DNA of 28,747 bases from Ruminococcaceae bacterium UBA737 (GCA_002297415.1 DBKZ01000064.1:10101-38847), one strand, 5' to 3'; shown: positions 8,494 through 15,723, numbered from the stretch's first letter. Notes: generated from the sequence alone by a model not told the origin. Numbers and translations: made by a program.

Positions 8494-8579
8494 TGGTGCC
8501 GGTGGTGGGACTTGAACCCACACGCCATTGCTGACAACAGATTTTGAGTCTGTCTCGTCTGCCATTCCGACACACCGGC
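8494..8579 (-). tRNA. tRNA-Leu (anticodon CAA)
   Basis: The minus strand folds as a class II tRNA of 86 nt including an encoded CCA. The acceptor stem is GCCGGTG/CACCGGC. The anticodon stem ACAGA/TCTGT carries the loop CTCAAAA with anticodon CAA at 8544-8546, reading UUG. There is a long variable arm, and the T arm GTGGG/CCCAC has loop TTCAAGT. The long variable arm and anticodon both say leucine. Confidence 0.97.
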
Positions 8580-8657
8580 ATGAAGCGCTTAAATTTAGTT
8601 TAAGACCTGTCTCTAAGCGCATTAAGTGTCTTTTTTTATTTTTTAAAATATTTTAAG

Positions 8658-8909
8658 TTATTTTCCGAGAGCGGAAATAACATTCGCAACGATTGCGAGA
8701 ACGAAAAACAGAGCCGCAACAATCTTTGTTATTCTTGCGAGAAGCGCGTCGGCAGTATGAGCCTTGTTCTTAGAAAGAAATGTATCGGCTCCGCCTGAAA
8801 TTGCGCCGTTTATACCGGCTCTTCTTCCCTGCTGAAGCAGAACAACAGCTATAATAACTAAGGAAACGATTATAACGGCAATGCCGAGAATTATCTTACC
8901 TGCATTCAT
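8658..8909 (-). CDS. secG: Preprotein translocase subunit SecG
   Basis: This 83-residue protein has two transmembrane segments (about residues 5-25 and 58-80) joined by a loop containing LLQQGRRAGINGAISGGADTF. The QQG...ISGG...F pattern is the SecG signature. SecG assists the SecYE channel in protein export. The gene has its own promoter at 8975-9003 and ribosome binding site GGGAGG, and a leader of about 60 bases that may fold as an attenuator. It is upstream of tRNA-Leu on the same strand. Confidence 0.94.
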   Translation of the reverse strand: MNAGKIILGIAVIIVSLVIIAVVLLQQGRRAGINGAISGGADTFLSKNKAHTADALLARITKIVAALFFVLAIVANVISALGK

Positions 8910-8929
8910 TTTCTAAACCTCCCAAAATC

Positions 8930-8963
8930 AGACTTTTAAACTAAAAAACGCAAAAGTCTTGCG
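8930..8963 (-). promoter_or_regulatory. Possible transcription attenuator in the secG leader
   Basis: On the minus strand a short hairpin (CGCAA, loop GACTT, TTGCG; 8949-8963) is followed at once by six T, which resembles a weak intrinsic terminator. An overlapping alternative stem pairs AGACTTTT (8952-8959) with AAAAGTCT (8930-8937) and cannot form at the same time. Mutually exclusive stems between promoter and start codon suggest attenuation, but the stems are short and no ligand or leader peptide is evident. Confidence 0.35.
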
Positions 8964-8974
8964 CACACAAATAT

Positions 8975-9003
8975 ATATTATCATATAATATCATATTTTG
9001 CAA
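8975..9003 (-). promoter_or_regulatory. SigA-type promoter for secG
   Basis: On the minus strand there is a -35 box TTGCAA (8998-9003), a 17-base spacer and a -10 box TAATAT (8975-8980), in AT-rich sequence about 65 bases before the secG start. Confidence 0.7.
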
Positions 9004-9013
9004 CATTTTTTTA

Positions 9014-9382
9014 TCATTTACATGATTTACAGCTTTTAAAAAGCTTATCGATATCTAAAGTGCATTCATTTTTATCTTTAACAAATTTAAGCTTGTCTAC
9101 TATACCGAAAATGCTTTTATCATAATGAACCTCTGTAATAAACCTCTCTGACGCCACATGAAGGGCGCTTCTTAAAATTCCGTCGGCGAGCATAATATCG
9201 TTTTCCGGCTCGATTTTTTTAATAAGCGCGCTTTTTTCATATAAATCAAAGAGGCAAAAGCCTAAAATTTCGCCCGAGCTTTCCGCAAGAACGGCGGCCG
9301 AGCTATCCGAAAATTCAGTGCCGCATTTTAAATAAAGCTCTTTTAATTTTTCTTTATCATAGCAAGGGATAACCGAAATCAT
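9014..9382 (-). CDS. Small GNAT-like protein of unknown substrate
   Basis: This is a 122-residue protein. The middle reads VLAESSGEILGFCLFDLYEK, then MLADGILRSALHVASERF, and near the end a GIVDKLKFV turn. That series resembles the beta4-alpha3-beta5 core of GNAT acetyltransferases (an I-G-F-C strand, a helix preceded by acidic residues, a final F-V strand). The canonical Q/RxxGxG/A acetyl-CoA loop is not obvious; LADGIL is in that place. It may therefore be a degenerate or non-catalytic GNAT fold. It overlaps the rluB stop by four bases and is the last gene of the 9014-13677 operon. The C-terminus has two Cys (SCKSCK). Function is not known. Confidence 0.6.
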   Translation of the reverse strand: MISVIPCYDKEKLKELYLKCGTEFSDSSAAVLAESSGEILGFCLFDLYEKSALIKKIEPENDIMLADGILRSALHVASERFITEVHYDKSIFGIVDKLKFVKDKNECTLDIDKLFKSCKSCK

Positions 9383-10122
9383 TCTGCTTCCTCTTTCGAT
9401 TTTGATATATTTTCCAAGCGGTTAAGCTCCTTTAAATTAAGCGGTCTCCACGAGCCTGCAGGCAGTTTTCCGAGCTTAATGCCTGCAATTTCAATCCTTT
9501 TAAGCCTTAAAACCTCTAATCCTACAGAAGCGCACATTTTTCTGATCTGCCTGTTTCTGCCCTCATGGATAATAAAATTCAAAACTGTTCTGTCTTCTTT
9601 TCTTTCTACAACAAAAACATCGCACGGCAGGGTCTTTCTGCCCTCTATAACTACGCCCTCGCCAAGCCTTTTAAGCTTGTCCTCGCTTACCTCGCCCTTA
9701 ACGGTGACGCGGTAGGTTTTATTTACATGATTTGACGGATGTGTAAGTATATTTGTTATATCGCCGTCATTGGTCATAATAAGTAGTCCTTCGGAATCGC
9801 GGTCAAGCCGTCCTACGGGGAAAACCTTAACGCCTACATCGGCGGTTAAGTCGGCAACGGTCTTTCTGCCCCTGTCATCGCTCATGGCGGTGATAAATCC
9901 GCGGGGTTTATTAAGCATTATATAGCATTTGGTATCGTTTGAAACAACTGTTTTTCCTCTGACCGAAATCTTGTCCCTTTTCGGGTCCACCTTATCTCCG
10001 ATTGCCGCGATTTTGCCGTTTACACGCACCTTGCCCGAGGCTATAAGCTCCTCGGCTTTTCTTCTCGAAGCAATCCCGCAGGCGGAAAGATGCTTTTGCA
10101 GTCTGATTTTAATATCCTTCAT
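9379..10122 (-). CDS. rluB: 23S rRNA pseudouridine synthase, RluB/RsuA family
   Basis: This 247-residue protein has an N-terminal S4 RNA-binding domain (RLQKHLSACGIASRRKAEELI, residues 7-27) and then a pseudouridine synthase domain. The catalytic aspartate is in GRLDRDSEGLLIMTNDG, and a GRNRQIRKM segment is typical of the RsuA/RluB/RluE/RluF group. It isomerises a uridine in rRNA; in Bacillus the linked gene near scpAB is rluB, and the same linkage is seen here. Its ATG overlaps the carboxypeptidase stop (TAATG). Confidence 0.93.
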   Translation of the reverse strand: MKDIKIRLQKHLSACGIASRRKAEELIASGKVRVNGKIAAIGDKVDPKRDKISVRGKTVVSNDTKCYIMLNKPRGFITAMSDDRGRKTVADLTADVGVKVFPVGRLDRDSEGLLIMTNDGDITNILTHPSNHVNKTYRVTVKGEVSEDKLKRLGEGVVIEGRKTLPCDVFVVERKEDRTVLNFIIHEGRNRQIRKMCASVGLEVLRLKRIEIAGIKLGKLPAGSWRPLNLKELNRLENISKSKEEAE

Positions 10123-11240
10123 TAAATACTCCCCAGTATAACAATACTTATATTTATAAGCTTTTTAAAAAAGCCGCTTTTTTCTCTTTTTATGTCCTCA
10201 TCCGAATTCAAATCGCATTTTTTAATAACCCTGCCGTCCGAAGTGAAAACGATTTCTCCGAGCTTCTGTCCCTTTTTAACAGGCGCAAAAACAGCAGATT
10301 TAATATTGACTTCACACCCAAGCTCGGATTTTGCCGCAGAGCAGACCGAAAGCTCGGGCAAAAAAATCCTAATGCTGTTTTTATTTCCGCCGAAGACCCT
10401 GATATCGGCATAATTTTGCTTTGGAGAAACCGTATACTTCTTTACCGTTTCAAGTCCCAAATCAAGCATATATCTATGGTCTTTCCAGTCGTCAGGGTCG
10501 TTTAAGGTAACGGCAATAACTTTTCTGCCGTCCTTTTCGGCGGAAGAAACCAAGCATCTGCCCGATTTTTTCGTAAACCCTGTTTTAACGCCCGTTACAT
10601 CGCTGTAGGACCTTAAAAGGCGGTTATGATTTGTAAGGGTAATCTTTTTTTCACCGTTATTTAAAGATACGGTCTTTTCCTTTGTCGCCGCGGCTTTTGC
10701 AAAATCGGCGTTATTTAAAGCGTTCTTTGCAAGGATTGCCATATCGTAAGCGGTGGAATAATGACCGTCGGCATCAAGCCCTGAGGGGGTTACAAAATGT
10801 GTATTTTTAAGCCCTAAAGACTTAGCTTTTTCATTCATCAAATTAACGAAATTGCCGACCGTTCCCCCGACTGCCGCCGCAGCGGCATTTGCCGCGTCGT
10901 TACCCGAAGCCAAAAGCATTCCGTAAAGCAGATCCTCTAAGGTCACGGTATCCTTATCCTTAAGCCCCATGGAGGTGCCCTCGGTATTTATATCGGAAAA
11001 AGAGACTGTCACCTGTCTTTTCAGGTCCTGCTCGCAAAGAAGAAGAGCCGTCATAATTTTAGTAGTGCTTGCCATAGGAAGCCTTTCCTCGGCATTTCTC
11101 GAATAAATAATTTCTCCTGTATCTGCGCATATCAGCACGGCGGACTTAGCGCTTATTGCAGAGGTATTTATTCTTAGTGTAAGCATAAAAACAGCCGACA
11201 AAAAGACTGCCGTTATTTTTTTAAAAGCGGAATCAAGCAT
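10122..11240 (-). CDS. dacF: D-alanyl-D-alanine carboxypeptidase (penicillin-binding protein, DacF-like)
   Basis: This 372-residue S11-family serine peptidase trims the terminal D-Ala of peptidoglycan stem peptides outside the membrane. A hydrophobic N-terminus (about residues 9-25) acts as signal sequence. The three catalytic motifs are present: S58-TT-K61 in PMASTTKIMTA, SGN in LASGNDAANA, and KTG in VTGVKTGFTKKSG. The C-terminal part after about residue 275 is the usual beta-rich domain, ending in a hydrophobic or amphipathic tail (residues 355-372) that may anchor it. The gene lies between ytfJ and rluB; the scpAB-ytfJ-dacF linkage is common in spore-forming Firmicutes. The symbol is by analogy. 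Confidence 0.92.
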   Translation of the reverse strand: MLDSAFKKITAVFLSAVFMLTLRINTSAISAKSAVLICADTGEIIYSRNAEERLPMASTTKIMTALLLCEQDLKRQVTVSFSDINTEGTSMGLKDKDTVTLEDLLYGMLLASGNDAANAAAAAVGGTVGNFVNLMNEKAKSLGLKNTHFVTPSGLDADGHYSTAYDMAILAKNALNNADFAKAAATKEKTVSLNNGEKKITLTNHNRLLRSYSDVTGVKTGFTKKSGRCLVSSAEKDGRKVIAVTLNDPDDWKDHRYMLDLGLETVKKYTVSPKQNYADIRVFGGNKNSIRIFLPELSVCSAAKSELGCEVNIKSAVFAPVKKGQKLGEIVFTSDGRVIKKCDLNSDEDIKREKSGFFKKLINISIVILGSI

Positions 11241-11291
11241 TTATATCACCGTATAAAGTTTATTCCGATTTAGGTCTAATTATAACGGTTT

Positions 11292-11696
11292 TCAGCCCTC
11301 GCTTATAACATTTCCGTCCTCATCGAAACGGATTTCCTGTCTTTTGAAAAGTCCCTTTGCCTTTTCTATCAGTTCGGGCATCATATTTATTGCTTTATCA
11401 AAGGTATTAAGGTCGTTATAAACAGGGAGCATTTTGATATCGTCCCCGTTTATCGCAATAAACGCAACAGGAACTACCGATGCTCCCGCTCCGCTTCCGC
11501 CGCCGAACATCTGCACCCCGTTTTTTGACGGGAAATCGCTTCCGCCTGTCGCAAGTCCGAAGGACACCTTCGAGACAGGAATCAGGGTGAAATTATCGGC
11601 TTTTACGGGCGTGCCTATAATAGTATCCGCGTCCACCATAGCGCGGAGCTTTTCTAAAGTGACATCCATTATGCCCTGAATATTACCCTCACTCAT
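11292..11696 (-). CDS. ytfJ: GerW/YtfJ family sporulation protein
   Basis: This 134-residue protein has the family-specific order of segments: GIMDVTLEKLRAMVDADTIIG, then TLIPVSKVSFG, a glycine-rich FGGGSGAGASV loop, and a VAFIAINGDDIKMLPV strand. In Bacillus this family (GerW, formerly YtfJ) is needed for full spore germination; its biochemical role is unresolved. Its presence points to a sporulating lineage or a descendant of one. It follows scpB by 15 bases, with a 51-base gap before dacF in which I see no clear promoter. Confidence 0.93.
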   Translation of the reverse strand: MSEGNIQGIMDVTLEKLRAMVDADTIIGTPVKADNFTLIPVSKVSFGLATGGSDFPSKNGVQMFGGGSGAGASVVPVAFIAINGDDIKMLPVYNDLNTFDKAINMMPELIEKAKGLFKRQEIRFDEDGNVISEG

Positions 11697-11711
11697 AGCT
11701 TTATCCTCTCT

Positions 11712-12287
11712 TTATTCTTCCGCTTGCTGAGTTTCCTCAATAACGAGCTGTTCGCCCATATCCGCAGGCTGAACATTATCCTTAGGGAGCGGCGGCAGCT
11801 CGCTTAAATCGGAAATCGAAAAGCATCTTAAAAAGTTATCCGTTGTTCCGTAAAGCAGGGGCTTTCCGGGAAGCTCAAGTCTTCCGCGCTCCTCAATAAG
11901 CTCCTTTTCGATAAGCGTTGTTATAACTCCCGAACAGTCAACGCCTCTTACCTGCTCGACAAATGAACGGGTTACGGGCTGATTATAAGCGATAACCGCT
12001 AAAACCTCCAATGCCGCAGGAGACAGCGGAGTTTTGCGCTTTATATCGAAAGCTTTTTTAATATATTCCGCAAACTCGTTTCTTGTGGCAAGCTGATATT
12101 TATTTTCAAGTCTTATAAGCTTTATGCCGCTTTTATTATCCTCAAGCTTTTTTTCAAGCGCCGAGGTTGTAGCTTCAACCTTTTCGGGGCTGATTTCAAA
12201 CACCTGAGACAGTCTGTCTATACTGACAGGATCCCCCGAGGCAAATAAAACGGCTTCCATAGCGCTAAGCAGCTGTTCTTTATTCAT
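11712..12287 (-). CDS. scpB: Segregation and condensation protein B
   Basis: This 191-residue protein consists of two winged-helix domains. It starts with EQLLSAMEAVLFASGDPVSIDRL and contains the second-domain signature LSPAALEVLAVIAYNQPVTR followed by VRGVDCSGVI. ScpB binds ScpA and, with SMC, forms the bacterial condensin that organises and segregates the chromosome. Its ATG overlaps the scpA stop by four bases, the usual coupled arrangement. The tail after about residue 165 is acidic and probably disordered. Confidence 0.96.
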   Translation of the reverse strand: MNKEQLLSAMEAVLFASGDPVSIDRLSQVFEISPEKVEATTSALEKKLEDNKSGIKLIRLENKYQLATRNEFAEYIKKAFDIKRKTPLSPAALEVLAVIAYNQPVTRSFVEQVRGVDCSGVITTLIEKELIEERGRLELPGKPLLYGTTDNFLRCFSISDLSELPPLPKDNVQPADMGEQLVIEETQQAEE

Positions 12288-13006
12288 TTGGCTTTATGCT
12301 CCTTATTTAATTTGATCTGCGCGTTTTCTCCGTCTCCCTCAATGCTAATGCGGTTTACCTTGCAAAGCTCAAGCACCGCAAGAAAGGTTGCGACAAGCTC
12401 GGATTTATCATGGGCAGACATATAAAGCTTAGACAGCCTGCTTGTCCCTCCCTTTATAAGCTTTCGCATAACAAAAACGATTTTTGTCGAAACGGCGACT
12501 ATCTTTTTCGCAACGATTTTGGTAAAAGGAGTAACCGGAGGCGGAAGTCTCCTCTGTCCCCTGCCGACAGCCTCCTGATAAGCGTCAAACAAAACGGAGG
12601 ACGGATGATTAAGCACATATTTTTTGTCCGCCTCAAAGGGCTCGGGCATTTTGATAAAATTATCAAATCCGCCGGTCATCAGAGAAAGCTTTCCTGCCAT
12701 TTCCTGACACATCTGATATTCAAGCAATTCGCCCGTAAGCTCCTCTTTAAGCCTTTCGATTTCCTCATGCTTAGGAAGAAGACTTACGGTCTTAATATAG
12801 ATAAGCCTTGAAGCCATTTCAAGAAATTCGCTTGAAATATCCATTTCCTGCGCTTTAAAGACTTCAATCTGCTGAAGATACTGCTCTATAAGAACAGAAA
12901 GCTTGATATCATAAATATTCAATTTGTTTTTAGATATCAGCTTTAACAGCATATCTAAAGGTCCTTCAAAATTATCCAGCCTGAAAAGCGGTTGTTCTTC
13001 CATCAT
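12284..13006 (-). CDS. scpA: Segregation and condensation protein A
   Basis: This 240-residue kleisin opens with LFRLDNFEGPLDMLLKLI, the ScpA N-terminal signature, and continues with EFLEMASRLIYIKTVSLLP. A C-terminal winged-helix region includes VATFLAVLELCKVNRISI. ScpA bridges the SMC heads and binds ScpB. The gene follows the M50 protease by 14 bases. Two in-frame ATGs begin the protein; the upstream one (13006) is used here and the next (13003) is equally possible. Confidence 0.96.
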   Translation of the reverse strand: MMEEQPLFRLDNFEGPLDMLLKLISKNKLNIYDIKLSVLIEQYLQQIEVFKAQEMDISSEFLEMASRLIYIKTVSLLPKHEEIERLKEELTGELLEYQMCQEMAGKLSLMTGGFDNFIKMPEPFEADKKYVLNHPSSVLFDAYQEAVGRGQRRLPPPVTPFTKIVAKKIVAVSTKIVFVMRKLIKGGTSRLSKLYMSAHDKSELVATFLAVLELCKVNRISIEGDGENAQIKLNKEHKAK

Positions 13007-13020
13007 TTAAACTCCGTTTT

Positions 13021-13677
13021 TTAAAAAATCAGTGACCAGAAGGCGCTCATTCCGTTTAATATAAGGTTTGAAAGAGCACTTATGGGATAGCTTAAAACGC
13101 CTGTAAACATAAGCAGCAAAAGACCGAAATAAATATATCTTTCATACTGCATTATTTTAAAATATGCTCCGCTCGGCAAAAACGCGAATAATACCCTCGA
13201 CCCGTCCAGCGGGGGAACGGGAATAAGGTTAAACACCGCAAGATAAACATTTATCGTAGCAATATACCTGAAAAACAGCACCGAATAAACCATTGCCGAG
13301 GAAACAGGCAGAATATGCGGGATAAGCGCGCAGAAAAATACGGCGATAAAAGAAACCAACAGGTTTGCCAAAGGCCCTGCAAGTGCCGTCAGCGCCATGC
13401 CGCGCTTGGGATTTTTAAAATATCTTGCGTTTATCTGAACAGGCTTTGCCCAGCCGAAGCCGAAAAACACAATTGCAAGAGAACCGATAAGGTCAAGATG
13501 CGCAAAGGGATTAAGCGTGAGCCGTCCCTGATATTTCGGCGTGGGGTCGCCTAATTTCGAAGCGACAAAGCCATGGGCAAATTCATGTATAGGCAAAGTC
13601 AAAAAAACAGTGATTACGGAGGACATAAGATAAACTATAATTCTATCCATGCTTCCCTGTCTTAAAAGGCTGAGCAT
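13021..13677 (-). CDS. Site-2 protease family intramembrane zinc metalloprotease (M50)
   Basis: This 218-residue polytopic membrane protein has the zinc-binding H31-EFA-H35 motif inside a transmembrane segment and the third ligand D158 in NLIPVPPLDGS (150-160). Between them is ALAGPLANLLVSF (about 98-110), characteristic of the minimal M50 proteins found beside scpA in Firmicutes (YwhC/YdiL-like group). The substrate is unknown. It is the first gene of the scpA-scpB operon and has its own promoter immediately upstream. Confidence 0.93.
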   Translation of the reverse strand: MLSLLRQGSMDRIIVYLMSSVITVFLTLPIHEFAHGFVASKLGDPTPKYQGRLTLNPFAHLDLIGSLAIVFFGFGWAKPVQINARYFKNPKRGMALTALAGPLANLLVSFIAVFFCALIPHILPVSSAMVYSVLFFRYIATINVYLAVFNLIPVPPLDGSRVLFAFLPSGAYFKIMQYERYIYFGLLLLMFTGVLSYPISALSNLILNGMSAFWSLIF

Positions 13678-13710
13678 AACTACACCTCTTAAAAAGAATT
13701 ATAATATTAT

Positions 13711-13739
13711 ATTATACACTATAATTATTACAATTACAA
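13711..13739 (-). promoter_or_regulatory. SigA-type promoter for the M50-scpA-scpB operon
   Basis: The minus strand has a -35 box TTGTAA (13734-13739), a 17-base spacer and a perfect -10 box TATAAT (13711-13716), about 35 bases upstream of the M50 protease ATG. It abuts the end of the polymerase gene, so that gene has no room for a separate terminator before it. Confidence 0.78.
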
Positions 13740-13744
13740 GAAAT

Positions 13745-14935
13745 TTACTTTTGCTTTTCAATGGTACTTGCTCTTTTAACGCTGCTTTCCCCGAATTTAT
13801 CCCTTAAATTTATAATCGACTGCTCGATTTTTTCCTCATTTTCGGACTCTGACTGCAAATCAAAAAAGCTTTGCTGAAAATAGGTGTCCTTATCCTTAAG
13901 GTTTATCGCCCTTATTCCTACGGACCTTAAGGGAGTAAGTAAAGAACAGTTCCTTTTAAAAAGCTCAAAGCCTTTTTTTGATAGCTGTAATGACAAGGTA
14001 ATTGGAGCGCTTAGGGTTGCGGAATATTCCTTAACCCTAAGCGAGGTATCCCTTAAATGAATCTGAAATCCGAAGGCGGCAAGCTTCAAATTCCTCATTT
14101 TTTCGGTTATCTCTTCGCTTAAAACAAGGAAGATTTTGCGGACCTCTTCAAAAGAATCGATATCATGGTCTAAAGTCACGGATCTTCCTATGCTTTTAGG
14201 AATTCTTAAAGCGTTTGAGTCGGCAACCGGCGATGAGTCAAGACCCAATGCATACCTTTTAAGCTGTTCGCCGTTTTTTCCTAAAAGATGCGTAAGCAGT
14301 GCCGTTTCGCAGCTTGCGATATCGCCTATCGTAAAAATTCCCGAGGATTTAAGTCTTTCATCGGTGCTTCTTCCGACATAAAGCAAATCCTTTGCGGGAA
14401 GCGGCCAGACCTTTGATTTGAAATTTTCCTTTGATATAACGGTTATCCCGTCGGGCTTTTTCATATCTGAGCCGAGTTTGGCGAAAGCCTTATTAAAGCT
14501 TACCCCTATTGATACCGTTATTTTAAGCTCATTTTTAATTGAGCATCTGATTTTCTCGGCGATTTCCTCGCCGCTTCCGAAAATTCTTATACTGCCGGTT
14601 ACATCAAGCCAGCATTCGTCAATACCGAACGGTTCTATCATATCGGTATACCGCTCATAAATCTTTCTTGCGGCGGCAGAATATTTTTTATACTGCTTAT
14701 AATCGGGCGGCAGGCAGACAAGCTCGGGGCATTTTCTTTTTGCGTCTCTTACAGTTTCGGCGGTTTTAACCCCGTAAGACTTTGCAATTTCATTTTTTGC
14801 AAGAACTATTCCGTGCCTTTCCTTTTCATTTCCGCAGACCGCGACGGGCATATTATAAAGCGTTGCGTTTGAAAGGAGGGTCACCGAAGCAAAAAAGTTA
14901 TTTAAATCACAATGAAGTATCACTCTGTCAGACAT
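13745..14935 (-). CDS. dinB: Y-family translesion DNA polymerase (DNA polymerase IV, DinB-like)
   Basis: This 396-residue protein has the Y-family catalytic core: D10 in HCDLNNFFAS and the acidic pair D106-E107 in FGIDECWLD; the steric-gate residue is likely F15. A helix-hairpin-helix thumb follows (PAKDLLYVGRSTDERL, GIFTIGDIA) and then the little-finger domain (IGRSVTLDHDI). A probable beta-clamp peptide QQSFF is at 354-358. It would copy damaged DNA with low fidelity. It lies 35 bases downstream of two small genes and has a strong ribosome site (AAGGAGGG), so it is probably the third gene of the operon driven by the operator-controlled promoter at 15687-15715. No LexA-type box is visible near it. 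Confidence 0.93.
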   Translation of the reverse strand: MSDRVILHCDLNNFFASVTLLSNATLYNMPVAVCGNEKERHGIVLAKNEIAKSYGVKTAETVRDAKRKCPELVCLPPDYKQYKKYSAAARKIYERYTDMIEPFGIDECWLDVTGSIRIFGSGEEIAEKIRCSIKNELKITVSIGVSFNKAFAKLGSDMKKPDGITVISKENFKSKVWPLPAKDLLYVGRSTDERLKSSGIFTIGDIASCETALLTHLLGKNGEQLKRYALGLDSSPVADSNALRIPKSIGRSVTLDHDIDSFEEVRKIFLVLSEEITEKMRNLKLAAFGFQIHLRDTSLRVKEYSATLSAPITLSLQLSKKGFELFKRNCSLLTPLRSVGIRAINLKDKDTYFQQSFFDLQSESENEEKIEQSIINLRDKFGESSVKRASTIEKQK

Positions 14936-14970
14936 CGGTATCCCTCCTTAATTTTTATAATTTTATTTTA

Positions 14971-15306
14971 TCAAACCGTAACCAGCTTTTCAAGTGCTTT
15001 TAAATGAAGTCTTTCGATTTGTCTTTTACTGTAGGAAAGACCGAGCGCAATTTCTTCAAGGCTCTTTCCGCAGATATATTTTTCGCTTAGAATTTCCGTA
15101 AGCAGGCTTCCGTCGACAGAATCAATTCTGTCCTCGATAAAATCGCGCTTTTTTATCGTTTCGGCAATATCCTTTTTATATTTTTCCGCATTTTCGGGAG
15201 AAATTTCAAGCATGCTTTTAAGCCTTCTTATTTTTGAAAGCATAAATCTGTACTGTCTTAAAAAATTTCTTTTTTCTTCAAAATTATCATAGCTGTTAAA
15301 ATTCAT
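14971..15306 (-). CDS. Small sigma-region-4-like HTH protein (DUF1492-like)
   Basis: This 111-residue protein has an N-terminal charged helical half (residues 1-75), probably coiled. The C-terminal half has LLTEILSEKYICGKSLEEIA followed by LSYSKRQIERLHLKALEKL, the pattern of a sigma-70 region 4 helix-turn-helix. Similar small proteins (DUF1492, ArpU-like) are known from Firmicutes phages as late-gene regulators. Its start overlaps the cysteine-rich gene upstream by 11 bases, and the polymerase gene is 35 bases downstream. It could be an activator for the polymerase operon or a phage-derived remnant. The family assignment comes from visible motifs only. Confidence 0.65.
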   Translation of the reverse strand: MNFNSYDNFEEKRNFLRQYRFMLSKIRRLKSMLEISPENAEKYKKDIAETIKKRDFIEDRIDSVDGSLLTEILSEKYICGKSLEEIALGLSYSKRQIERLHLKALEKLVTV

Positions 15307-15589
15307 CTACAAGCTTACCTCCCTTTATAAGCTTAGGCAATATGTAAGCGACAAAATAGCCGTAGGAATAAGAGGTCTTATTTTCCCTGTTGTAATCCTC
15401 AACCCTCGCAACGATATGCGAAAGAGGACTGTTAAGCCACTTTCTTCTCCTGCGCTGCTGCTTCTGCCATAAATACTGACCCGCCCTTCGGCAAAAATCG
15501 TTACAGTATTCCGTTCTGCCCTCTTTTAGTCTTGCACCGCAGTATCTGCAGTGCAAAACATTTTTTTCGCTGTCCTGACAATTGTACAT
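15296..15589 (-). CDS. Small zinc-finger-type protein of unknown function
   Basis: This 97-residue protein has four cysteines spaced C14-x2-C17-x11-C29-x3-C33, a likely zinc site, followed by a very basic stretch (KQQRRRRKW) suited to nucleic-acid binding. The remainder is rich in Tyr and Lys and ends with a YFVAYILPKLIKGGKLVDEF tail. I do not recognise the family. It is the first gene of the polymerase operon, about 90 bases after the predicted transcription start, and overlaps the next gene by 11 bases. The tight coupling with a sigma-4-like protein and an error-prone polymerase suggests a role in the same response. Confidence 0.72.
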   Translation of the reverse strand: MYNCQDSEKNVLHCRYCGARLKEGRTEYCNDFCRRAGQYLWQKQQRRRRKWLNSPLSHIVARVEDYNRENKTSYSYGYFVAYILPKLIKGGKLVDEF

Positions 15590-15613
15590 TCCTTTATTCT
15601 CCTTTTATAATTC

Positions 15614-15642
15614 TTGACTTTTACGGAAATATGTAATATAAT
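15614..15642 (+). promoter_or_regulatory. Promoter for the repressor-protease operon with an operator in the spacer
   Basis: The plus strand has a -35 box TTGACT (15614-15619), a 17-base spacer and a perfect -10 box TATAAT (15637-15642). Operator site 1 (15621-15636) fills the spacer, so a bound repressor would block RNA polymerase directly, implying autoregulation. The predicted start is near 15649, leaving a leader of about 114 bases before the repressor ATG. Confidence 0.78.
15621..15636. promoter_or_regulatory. Operator site 1 (imperfect 16-bp palindrome)
   Basis: The sequence TTACGGAAATATGTAA has TTACG/TGTAA arms (four of five pairs) around a six-base centre. It occupies the spacer of the plus-strand promoter. 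It is the most diverged of four similar sites. Confidence 0.65.
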
Positions 15643-15661
15643 AGTACTTGCAACAAAATAA

Positions 15662-15677
15662 TTACGATTTTCCGTAA
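15662..15677. promoter_or_regulatory. Operator site 2 (16-bp palindrome)
   Basis: TTACGATTTTCCGTAA has perfect TTACG/CGTAA arms around six bases. It lies between the two facing promoters, where their predicted transcripts overlap, 41 bp centre to centre from site 1. Confidence 0.72.
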
Positions 15678-15686
15678 TGCAAGTTT

Positions 15687-15715
15687 ATTATATTACGGTT
15701 TTTCGTAAATGTCAA
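15687..15715 (-). promoter_or_regulatory. Promoter for the zinc-finger/HTH/polymerase operon with an operator in the spacer
   Basis: The minus strand has a consensus -35 box TTGACA (15710-15715), a 17-base spacer and a consensus -10 box TATAAT (15687-15692). Operator site 3 (15693-15708) fills the spacer in the same register as site 1 does on the other strand. Predicted start is near 15680. With both boxes perfect this promoter should be strong when not repressed. Confidence 0.82.
15693..15708. promoter_or_regulatory. Operator site 3 (16-bp palindrome)
   Basis: TTACGGTTTTTCGTAA has perfect TTACG/CGTAA arms. It sits within the spacer of the minus-strand promoter, 31 bp centre to centre from site 2. 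Confidence 0.75.
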
Positions 15716-15723
15716 GAGTAAAA

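Noticed and set aside
8497..8579. tRNA-Leu as an integration site for the deoxysugar cassette
   Set aside because: I looked for a second copy of the tRNA 3' end around the cassette's other edge and saw none, and no integrase is present.
8585..8637. Hairpin between tRNA-Leu and secG (GCGCTTA/TAAGCGC) as a terminator
   Set aside because: The loop is long (22 bases), the T tract is offset by about ten bases and on the strand opposite to both genes; not supported as a terminator.
12410..12811. Plus-strand frame of 133 codons within scpA
   Set aside because: Antisense to scpA with low-complexity basic composition and no ribosome site.
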